A stretch of DNA of 6,543 bases, from positions 1 through 6,543 of the forward strand of contig JBDZUV010000156.1 in assembly GCA_040255345.1 (NCBI GenBank). Reading direction: 5' to 3'. This stretch comes from JAFDWI01 sp040255345. GTDB lineage: Bacteria > Actinomycetota > Acidimicrobiia > Acidimicrobiales > Iamiaceae. Both the position numbers and the translations under genes were made by a program. Position 1 is the first letter of the stretch. Each line of letters begins with the position of its first letter. The notes under the pieces were generated by a model. It made no database searches and was not told the DNA's origin. It saw only the letters and a list, made by a program, of their open reading frames with translations. Below, one piece after another: positions 1 through 6,269 of the stretch.

Positions 1-36
1 ATGAGGCTTCGAACGCTCAAACTTTTCCTTCGCCAT
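1..36 (-). CDS. tuf: Elongation factor Tu, N-terminal 12 codons (runs off left edge)
   Basis: Reading the minus strand from the ATG at 36-34 gives MAKEKFERSKPH, which matches the highly conserved EF-Tu N-terminus (typically MAKEKFERTKPHVN, just before the GTPase G1 region). EF-Tu is the cytoplasmic GTPase that brings aminoacyl-tRNA to the ribosome. Only 12 codons are present; the remaining roughly 385 lie outside the window. An AGGAG ribosome binding site lies 10 bases upstream. The gene follows tRNA-Thr and tRNA-Met on the same strand, recalling the E. coli thrU-tyrU-glyT-thrT-tufB operon, so tRNA processing and tuf expression are probably linked. The identification rests on a short but very characteristic peptide plus this context. 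Confidence 0.9.
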   Translation of the reverse strand, partial: MAKEKFERSKPH

Positions 37-46
37 GACAACTGAT

Positions 47-51
47 CTCCT
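47..51 (-). promoter_or_regulatory. Ribosome binding site of tuf
   Basis: The minus strand reads AGGAG here, 10 bases before the tuf ATG. The spacing is slightly long but usable. It supports the ATG at 36 as the start. Confidence 0.65.
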
Positions 52-62
52 GGAACTGATGA

Positions 63-84
63 CGACTCGCCTTCCTGCGAGTCG
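63..84 (-). other. Hairpin between tRNA-Met and tuf
   Basis: A perfect 8-bp inverted repeat (CGACTCGC at 63-70, GCGAGTCG at 77-84) encloses a 6-base loop. It lies in the spacer between the 3' end of tRNA-Met and the tuf ribosome binding site. No T-run follows it on the minus strand, so it does not look like a full intrinsic terminator. More likely it is a processing or stability stem that separates the tRNA part of the transcript from the tuf mRNA, or a weak attenuator. The structure is seen directly; the role is inferred. Confidence 0.55.
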
Positions 85-95
85 GTGGGTGGTGG

Positions 96-172
96 TGGTA
101 GCGACGGTGGGACTCGAACCCACGACCTCTCGATTATGAGCCGAGCGCTCTCACCAACTGAGCTACGTCGCC
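96..172 (-). tRNA. tRNA-Met (anticodon CAT), probably elongator
   Basis: The minus strand folds into a standard cloverleaf. The acceptor 5' strand GGCGACG pairs with CGTCGCT (ending in a G-U pair). The anticodon stem CTCGG/TCGAG encloses the loop CTCATAA with anticodon CAT, and the T arm GTGGG-TTCGAGT-CCCAC is canonical. The discriminator A at 99 is followed by an encoded CCA at 98-96. The G1-U72 end and overall similarity to actinobacterial elongator tRNA-Met argue against the initiator. A tRNA-Ile with a modified CAT anticodon is less likely but cannot be excluded. It sits between tRNA-Thr and tuf in one apparent transcript. Confidence 0.95.
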
Positions 173-198
173 GAGGTCAGGGTGCCGAGGCGGACCTC
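173..198 (-). other. Hairpin in the spacer between tRNA-Thr and tRNA-Met
   Basis: The 6-bp inverted repeat GAGGTC (173-178) and GACCTC (193-198) encloses a 14-base loop. It fills almost the whole spacer and abuts the 5' end of tRNA-Met. It may help separate the two tRNAs for RNase P and 3' processing. It is a short stem and could be chance. Confidence 0.35.
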
Positions 199-202
199 TG
201 TG

Positions 203-275
203 AGCCCCCTGTCGGAATCGAACCGACGACCTTTTCCTTACCATGGAAACGCTCTGCCGACTGAGCTAAGGGGGC
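203..275 (-). tRNA. tRNA-Thr (anticodon GGT)
   Basis: The minus strand folds into a cloverleaf. The acceptor GCCCCCT pairs with AGGGGGC, and the anticodon stem TTTCC/GGAAA encloses the loop ATGGTAA with anticodon GGT, which reads ACC/ACT threonine codons. The T arm GTCGG-TTCGATT-CCGAC is canonical and the discriminator is T at 203. The bases after it are CAC, so CCA is not encoded and must be added by the CCA-adding enzyme, unlike in the two other tRNAs here. It is the first tRNA of the apparent Thr-Met-tuf transcript. Confidence 0.95.
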
Positions 276-314
276 GTGCTGATAGGGGCCGCCTCGCGGC
301 GACCTGAACTCGCC

Positions 315-344
315 ATGCTACGTCGGCGGTGTCCCGGGGGCCAA
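315..344 (-). promoter_or_regulatory. Candidate promoter of the tRNA-Thr/tRNA-Met/tuf operon
   Basis: On the minus strand TTGGCC (344-339) and TAGCAT (320-315) are separated by 18 bases, a reasonable match to TTGACA-N17-TATAAT for a housekeeping sigma factor. Transcription would begin near 308, about 33 bases before tRNA-Thr. The leader contains a small stem (GCCGC/GCGGC, 288-300). A second -10-like TATCAG at 284-279 lies too close to the tRNA to be the main promoter. Confidence 0.45.
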
Positions 345-448
345 CTCGCCCGGGAAGCGGGAGCCGGGCACGCCGGCGGCCGCGTCGTCGGCCGGTGAAC
401 AGGCCTTATGGTTCAAGACCGGCTCCCTCCCTGCCGATCTCATCAGAG

Positions 449-1816
449 ATGAGATTCGCGCGTCTGGCAGTCGAGGCCCAGGGCCGCACCCTCGACGTGA
501 AGTTCCACCCCAACCTCACGGTGATCACCGGCGTCGGTTCGACCACCCGCGGACAGATGATCAATGAGCTGTTGAGCGGACTCTGCACGCACCGGTCCGG
601 TACCCACCTGGAGGTCGTGACCGATGACGGGCGGATGCTCGTGGTGTTCCGACCCGGCGACGCGCCCCACCGGGTCATCGACGTCGCGTCGGGCTCGGAT
701 GTGTCGGCCGAGTTCACCAACGCCGACGGCAGCATCGACCTGCTCGCGTCGTTCGGCATGGACGCGGGTGCGACCCGGCGCTGGTCGCGCATCGGACCGA
801 ACGACCTCGTCGCCACGACCCAGAGCCAGCAACTGATCGCCCGACTCGGGCGGATCGATCAGAACCGACTCTGGTCGGACGCGCAACGCGTCCAGATCGC
901 CCGACGGGCCCTCGCCGAGCAGGGCGACGTCGGCGAGGTCGAAGACGCGTCGCTGACCGAACGCATCGAGCACAGCTACCACGCGCATGATGCGGCCATG
1001 GAACACGCAGACCGGACGCGGTTGTTCGCGCTCGTGGTCGGGACTGCCGGCCTGGCGGCCGCGGCCGTCACCGCATCGACCAGTGCCACCGCCGCGATCC
1101 TGCTCGTCGCGCTGGCCGCGGCCGCGACCGTCGTCGCGTTCGTGTTCCGGGCACGCGTGAGCTACTACGCGCGGCAACTCGAAGCCGCCCTGGAACAATC
1201 GGGTTCCGAGTCGTACCTCGGGTATCAACTCGACCGCATCGACGGTTACATCACCTCCGAGCACCAGCGACGCCATCGGGCGGCGGGCCAGGCCGACGTC
1301 GACGACGCACTTCGCCGTTGGAAGCAGACCGCCGGGGACGTGACCGTGGACTGGGCGCTGGAGCACCGCCCCGCGATCGAAGCCGCGGCCGGGCTCGGTC
1401 GCCGCGAACGGTCGACCTTCAGCGGCGACCAGTCACTCGTGCCCCGTCACGCGCGCGACGAGGCGCCCGAGCTGATCGAGACGCTCATCACCCGGATCGC
1501 GAAGAGTCGCCGCCTCGGGGCCGACGGTGAATCGTTTCCCCTGCTGCTCGACGAACCCTTCGGCGCGTTCGACCCGGCGGTGCGACCTGCGCTGCTCGAG
1601 ACGCTGCTCGGCCAGGCGGGATCTCCTCAGGTCATCCTGCTGACGAATTCCGACGACATCGTCTCGTGGGCCCGCCTCGAGGAACTGACCGGCGATCTCA
1701 GTCTCGTCGGGCCGGGTGAGGGCACCGCCCGGGGCCGCGCCGGAGACTCGAGCGGCTCGGCCCGCACGGGGCAACCCCCTGCACCGGACACCGAAGTGGA
1801 CGACAGCCGCCGCTGA
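449..1816 (+). CDS. ABC/SMC-like P-loop protein with a central membrane hairpin; degenerate Walker A
   Basis: I do not recognise a named gene; this is a 455-residue protein from the chosen start. The N-terminus (MRFARLAVEAQGRTLDVKF, then NLTVITG) has the strand pattern of SMC/RecF/YhaN-type ATPases. The Walker A position reads GVGSTTRGQ (about residues 28-36) and lacks the usual Lys and Ser/Thr. A Q-loop-like segment (TTQSQQLI) is near 123-130. Two adjacent hydrophobic helices at about 192-234 form a membrane hairpin, followed by a helical, charged stretch. The C-terminal lobe keeps a Walker B and D-loop (LLLDEPFGAFD, 365-375), but the switch position is LLTNSDD with Asn instead of His, and no LSGGQ-like signature is evident. 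The last 40 or so residues are polar and low-complexity. An upstream GTG at 329 or 395 would add only Arg/Pro-rich sequence, and a -10-like TATGGT at 407-412 fits initiation at 449, although the ribosome binding site is weak. It lies opposite to the tRNAs on both sides. Nucleotide binding or a structural role is inferred; the biological role is unknown. Confidence 0.75.
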   Translation: MRFARLAVEAQGRTLDVKFHPNLTVITGVGSTTRGQMINELLSGLCTHRSGTHLEVVTDDGRMLVVFRPGDAPHRVIDVASGSDVSAEFTNADGSIDLLASFGMDAGATRRWSRIGPNDLVATTQSQQLIARLGRIDQNRLWSDAQRVQIARRALAEQGDVGEVEDASLTERIEHSYHAHDAAMEHADRTRLFALVVGTAGLAAAAVTASTSATAAILLVALAAAATVVAFVFRARVSYYARQLEAALEQSGSESYLGYQLDRIDGYITSEHQRRHRAAGQADVDDALRRWKQTAGDVTVDWALEHRPAIEAAAGLGRRERSTFSGDQSLVPRHARDEAPELIETLITRIAKSRRLGADGESFPLLLDEPFGAFDPAVRPALLETLLGQAGSPQVILLTNSDDIVSWARLEELTGDLSLVGPGEGTARGRAGDSSGSARTGQPPAPDTEVDDSRR

Positions 1817-1823
1817 ACGGGCG

Positions 1824-1853
1824 CGTGCGTCGTCGACCGGCGACGACCTCACG
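1824..1853. terminator. Hairpin between the convergent ATPase gene and tRNA-Tyr
   Basis: A perfect 7-bp stem (GTCGTCG 1829-1835, CGACGAC 1841-1847, loop ACCGG) is extended across a small internal loop by CGTG (1824-1827) with CACG (1850-1853). It begins 7 bases after the ATPase stop and directly abuts the encoded CCA end of tRNA-Tyr on the other strand. It could therefore terminate both convergent transcripts. Neither strand has a T-run, so termination strength is uncertain. Confidence 0.5.
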
Positions 1854-1938
1854 TGGTGGACCGGGGAGGATTCGAACCTCCGTAGCATGACGCGACTGGT
1901 TTACAGCCAGTTCCCTTTGGCCGCTCGGGCACCGATCC
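1854..1938 (-). tRNA. tRNA-Tyr (anticodon GTA)
   Basis: The minus strand gives a class II tRNA with a long variable arm. The acceptor GGATCGG pairs with CCGGTCC (one T-G pair), and the anticodon stem ACTGG/CCAGT encloses the loop CTGTAAA with anticodon GTA. The T arm is GGAGG-TTCGAAT-CCTCC. The discriminator A is at 1857 and CCA is encoded at 1856-1854. The length and long variable region are as expected for bacterial tRNA-Tyr. It points toward the tRNA-Thr/tRNA-Met/tuf group but is separated from it by the opposite-strand ATPase gene, so it is probably transcribed alone. Confidence 0.95.
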
Positions 1939-1952
1939 TCGCTCAGTGGGCA

Positions 1953-1958
1953 AGTGTA
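1953..1958 (-). promoter_or_regulatory. Candidate -10 box for tRNA-Tyr
   Basis: The minus strand reads TACACT, a match to the TAnnnT core of a -10 element, 14 bases before the mature 5' end of tRNA-Tyr. Transcription would start near 1946. No convincing -35 box is seen at the expected distance. Confidence 0.35.
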
Positions 1959-1981
1959 GCGATCAGGCCACTCGGGGCCGA

Positions 1982-1987
1982 TACCCT
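1982..1987 (+). promoter_or_regulatory. Candidate -10 box for yajQ
   Basis: TACCCT (TAnnnT) ends 8 bases before the yajQ ATG at 1996, so transcription would start at or next to the start codon and give a leaderless mRNA. Such mRNAs are common in Actinomycetota. A GGGAG at 1989-1993 lies only 2 bases from the ATG, too close for a normal ribosome binding site, which favours the leaderless reading. Confidence 0.35.
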
Positions 1988-1995
1988 TGGGAGCC

Positions 1996-2484
1996 ATGCC
2001 GAGCTTCGACGTCGTCTCCCAGGTCGATCTGCAGGAGGTCCGCAACGCCGTGGACCAGGCCGCCCGCGAGGTGGCGAACCGCTTCGACTTCAAGAACGCC
2101 GACGCGTCCATCGAATTGGACGATCACACGATCACGCTGCGGGCGGTATCACAAGACCGGCTGAACGCCCTGCGCCAGGTGCTCGAAGAGAAGCTCGTGC
2201 GCCGCAAGGTGTCGCTCAAGGCCGTCGACTACGCGAAGGTCGAAGACGCCAGCGGAGGAAGCGCCCGGCAGGTCGTGACCCTCACCGCCGGGATCTCCTC
2301 GGACAAGGCGCGCGAGTTGAACAAGGCCATCAAGGCGCTCGGCATCAAGGGTGTGCAGTCACAGACCCAGGGCGATCAGCTCCGCGTGACCGGCAAGAAG
2401 CGCGACGCGCTCCAGGAGGTCATCGCGACGCTCCGAGAAGGCGACTACGGGATCCCGTTGCAGTTCGAGAACTTCCGCGACTGA
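1996..2484 (+). CDS. yajQ: YajQ family nucleotide-binding protein (UPF0234)
   Basis: This 162-residue cytoplasmic protein, of usual length for the family, begins with the hallmark MPSFDVVSQVDLQEVRNAVD and continues with NRFDFKN. Further conserved stretches are KGVQSQTQGDQLRVTGKKRD and, at the end, IPLQFENFRD. The family folds as two ferredoxin-like domains. Members bind nucleotides, and a Xanthomonas homologue is reported to bind cyclic di-GMP, but the role in this lineage is not known. The ATG at 1996 is preferred over the in-frame TTG at 1987 because family members begin with MPSFD. The gene stands alone: it diverges from tRNA-Tyr and converges on htpX with only 48 bases between the two stop codons, where I see no convincing terminator. 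The family assignment is firm; the function is not. Confidence 0.95.
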   Translation: MPSFDVVSQVDLQEVRNAVDQAAREVANRFDFKNADASIELDDHTITLRAVSQDRLNALRQVLEEKLVRRKVSLKAVDYAKVEDASGGSARQVVTLTAGISSDKARELNKAIKALGIKGVQSQTQGDQLRVTGKKRDALQEVIATLREGDYGIPLQFENFRD

Positions 2485-2532
2485 TCGGTTGACGCCCGTC
2501 TGATCGGCCTGGACGAACCGGAAGCGTGCTCC

Positions 2533-3399
2533 TCAGCCCAGCGGACCGCGGTGCACTGGTGACGACTGCGCACGCAACCGGGCGATGCGCTCCTCGGTCG
2601 GCGGGTGCGACGAGAACAGGCCCGCGAACTGCACCCGACGACCGGTGAAGGGGTTGATGATGTAGGCCGTGGCCTGGGCCGGGTCGACGTCCATCGGCAC
2701 CCGCTTCGCGTACGCCTCGATCTTGCCCAGGGCCTGCGCCAGGGGCTCACCCGTGCCGAGCAACTCGGCCCCGGAATGGTCGGCCTCGTACTCGCGGCTG
2801 CGGGACAGCGCCATCTGCAGCAGCATCGCTGCGATCGGGGCGAGGATCGCCATCGCCAGGATGCCGACGATGCCGCCGTTGTTGTCGCGTCCACCGCCGA
2901 AGAACATCCCGCCCCACATCGCCATGCGGGCGATGAAGGTGATACCCATGGCCACCGCGGCTGCGACCGATCCGATGAGGATGTCGCGGTTCTTCACGTG
3001 GCTGATCTCGTGCGCCAGCACGCCCCGGAGCTCGTCCCAGGTCAGCACCTGCAGGATCCCCTGCGTGACGGCGACCGCGGCGTGATCGGGGTTGCGCCCG
3101 GTGGCGAACGCGTTCGGCTGGGGTTCGGGGCTGACGTACAACTTGGGCATCGGCATGTCGGCCCGGTTGGCCAGGTCGCGGACCACGGCGTAGTACTGCG
3201 GCATCTCGGCCTCGGTCACCGGCTGGGCGCGGGCCGCCTTGATGGCCAGCTTGTCACTGAACCAATAGGAGCCACCGACGAAGACGATCCCGATCACCAG
3301 CCCGATGAGCGCGCCACCGCTTCCCCACAGACCACCGATACCGATCATCAGGCCGCCGAGTACGGCCAGCAGCACGAACGTCTTGATGTTGTTCCGCAT
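2533..3399 (-). CDS. htpX: HtpX-like membrane zinc metalloprotease (M48 family)
   Basis: HtpX is an inner-membrane endoprotease that degrades misfolded membrane proteins, usually as part of envelope stress responses. The 288-residue product has two N-terminal hydrophobic helices (about 7-25 and 30-47). The zinc motif follows: H130-E131-I-S-H134 within LAHEISHVKNRD. Two further hydrophobic segments (about 143-165 and 178-198) come next, then SRSREYEAD, whose Glu203 is the expected third zinc ligand. A C-terminal FSSHPPTEERIARL completes the family pattern. All catalytic residues are present and the length is normal. The ATG at 3399 is chosen because it starts the typical MRNNIKTFVLL leader and has AGGAG 6 bases upstream; the open frame extends to 3528, but that part is not conserved-looking. 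It has its own candidate promoter downstream of the HAD gene. Confidence 0.96.
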   Translation of the reverse strand: MRNNIKTFVLLAVLGGLMIGIGGLWGSGGALIGLVIGIVFVGGSYWFSDKLAIKAARAQPVTEAEMPQYYAVVRDLANRADMPMPKLYVSPEPQPNAFATGRNPDHAAVAVTQGILQVLTWDELRGVLAHEISHVKNRDILIGSVAAAVAMGITFIARMAMWGGMFFGGGRDNNGGIVGILAMAILAPIAAMLLQMALSRSREYEADHSGAELLGTGEPLAQALGKIEAYAKRVPMDVDPAQATAYIINPFTGRRVQFAGLFSSHPPTEERIARLRAQSSPVHRGPLG

Positions 3400-3405
3400 G
3401 GTCCT

Positions 3406-3410
3406 CTCCT
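3406..3410 (-). promoter_or_regulatory. Ribosome binding site of htpX
   Basis: The minus strand reads AGGAG within a purine-rich AGGAGAGG tract, 6 bases before the ATG at 3399. This fixes the htpX start against the longer open frame. Confidence 0.75.
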
Positions 3411-3443
3411 CGTGTCCGGCACCTGCGCCGGTCATCACCGGTG

Positions 3444-3449
3444 AGTCTA
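3444..3449 (-). promoter_or_regulatory. Candidate -10 box of htpX
   Basis: The minus strand reads TAGACT (TAnnnT). Transcription would start near 3437, giving a leader of about 38 bases that contains the ribosome binding site. No good -35 hexamer is visible, so an activator or an alternative sigma factor is possible. Confidence 0.35.
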
Positions 3450-3478
3450 CGGCGCCCCGGTAAAGCTGAGTTGTCCTC

Positions 3479-3493
3479 CGACCGCGGCGGTCG
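3479..3493 (-). terminator. GC-rich hairpin just after the HAD phosphatase gene
   Basis: A near-palindrome (CGACCGC, one base, GCGGTCG) starts 1 base past the stop codon of the HAD gene. It can fold as a 5-bp stem with a 5-base loop. There is no T-run, so it may stabilise the mRNA end or assist termination ahead of the htpX promoter; it is not a classical intrinsic terminator. Confidence 0.35.
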
Positions 3494-3494
3494 T

Positions 3495-4033
3495 TCAGTC
3501 GTAGTACCCGGAATGGATGTACACACACGGCACGCCCTGAGCACGGAACATCTCGACGTTGCGCAGGTCGTCCTCGAAGCTGATCCGGGGAGTGAAACCG
3601 AACGCGTCGAGCTCGTGCACCGCGGACTTCTTGTAGGCGGCCGAGGCGCGGCGGTCGACGTCGGGTCGCATCACCAACAGGTCGTAGGGGATCTCGTGGC
3701 GGTTCAACCAGTCGATCGTGGCGGGCCTGATCGACACGGGACGGGCGGTCACCAAGACGACCTGCAGGACCTCGCCGAGCAGCCCCAACAGGACCGCTGA
3801 GTCGGGGAACACCGCGTCGTCCCCGGCCGCGGCGAAGAAGGCGCCCCAGTCCCGCCGGGGCCAGACCAGGTGGTGTTGGCGGCCCTTGGCGTCGGACAGC
3901 ACCCCGTCCATGTCGAAGATCACACAGTCACCCGGCTCGGGCACGGGCCCTCGCCACCACCAGTTCGCGGGAATGTCCATGGCGTCGGCTTCGGCAGGGC
4001 CCACCGGCCCGCGAGCAGATGGGGCCGACCGGG

Positions 4034-4037
<4 letters not shown>
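3495..4037 (-). CDS. HAD-superfamily phosphatase (polynucleotide kinase 3'-phosphatase-like)
   Basis: The product is 180 residues from the GTG at 4037. All four HAD motifs are visible: motif I FDMDGVLSD (Asp42 nucleophile, Asp44), motif II VLVTARP (Thr97), motif III Lys136/Lys137 in YKKSAV, and motif IV SFEDDLRN (Asp156, Asp157). The lack of room for a cap domain and the layout (VTARPVSIRPATIDWL, then LLVMRPDVDRR) resemble the phosphatase domain of T4-type polynucleotide kinases and related small HAD phosphatases; the substrate cannot be read from sequence. The GTG overlaps the acs stop by 4 bases (GTGA), suggesting translational coupling. The alternative ATG at 3980 gives MDIPANWWWRGP and removes 19 Pro/Ala-rich residues of doubtful conservation; neither start has a clear ribosome binding site. 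It is probably cotranscribed with acs. The superfamily is sure, the exact activity is not. Confidence 0.85.
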
Positions 4038-6013
<1,976 letters not shown>

Positions 6014-6019
6014 GTGCGA

Positions 6020-6026
6020 CCCCTTT
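6020..6026 (-). promoter_or_regulatory. Ribosome binding site of acs
   Basis: The minus strand reads AAAGGGG, 6 bases before the ATG at 6013. It supports that start codon. Confidence 0.6.
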
Positions 6027-6030
6027 GCTC

Positions 6031-6052
6031 GACGGCGACGTCCGTCACGTTA
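6031..6052 (-). promoter_or_regulatory. Candidate acs -10 box with an overlapping inverted repeat
   Basis: The minus strand reads TAACGT (6052-6047), a TAnnnT -10 candidate that would start transcription near 6040. Directly downstream, over the predicted start site, lies an inverted repeat (GACGG 6031-6035 and CCGTC 6042-6046) around CGACGT. That placement suits a repressor site or a leader stem. No clear -35 box is seen. This is inference from position and symmetry only. Confidence 0.3.
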
Positions 6053-6178
6053 GTGGTCGGATCGGTCAGGTCGTACCGAGTGGGGAGTGGGACCCCGGCA
6101 CGGCCGACCCGATACCTCATCGCCGATGCGGCCGGGCCGCTCGGTCGGCGGATCAGCTCCGAAACAGGGAGCGATGCG

Positions 6179-6192
6179 TGGCATGACTGCCA
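6179..6192. repeat. Perfect inverted repeat TGGCA-N4-TGCCA
   Basis: TGGCA (6179-6183) and TGCCA (6188-6192) are separated by TGAC in the roughly 250-base region between the divergent acs and sigma factor genes. The size and symmetry resemble a binding site for a dimeric regulator. No second copy is seen in the region. It may be chance, as the arms are only 5 bases. Confidence 0.35.
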
Positions 6193-6269
6193 TTTGCCTC
6201 CGCATTTCGTGCGTGCTGGGCCTCGATGTCGGTCTGTCCGGTGATGTCTGACGGAACAATTCGATCGAC

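Noticed and set aside
329..448. N-terminal extension of the ATPase-like protein from the GTG at 329
   Set aside because: The extra 40 residues are Arg/Pro-rich. The conserved-looking strand pattern begins at the ATG at 449, and the upstream part overlaps the candidate tRNA-tuf promoter.
443..1366. A 307-codon minus-strand open frame opposite the ATPase-like gene
   Set aside because: The product is Arg/Gly/Val/Asp-rich without motifs, whereas the plus strand carries Walker B and a membrane hairpin. It is treated as a codon-bias shadow.
1716..2492. A plus-strand open frame running from the end of the ATPase gene across tRNA-Tyr into yajQ in another frame
   Set aside because: It spans a tRNA on the other strand and overlaps yajQ out of frame, and the product is Arg/Pro/Gly-rich without family features.
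2485..2532. Possible terminator between convergent yajQ and htpX
   Set aside because: Only very short stems (GACG/CGTC with a 2-base loop, CGGTT/AACCG with a 25-base loop) and no T-run were found.
2605..3444. A 279-codon plus-strand open frame antisense to htpX
   Set aside because: It is a shadow of htpX: His/Asp/Gly-rich with no domain, while the minus strand carries the complete metalloprotease.
3400..3528. N-terminal extension of HtpX to 3528
   Set aside because: It would overlap the end of the HAD gene and lacks family similarity. A strong ribosome binding site precedes the ATG at 3399.
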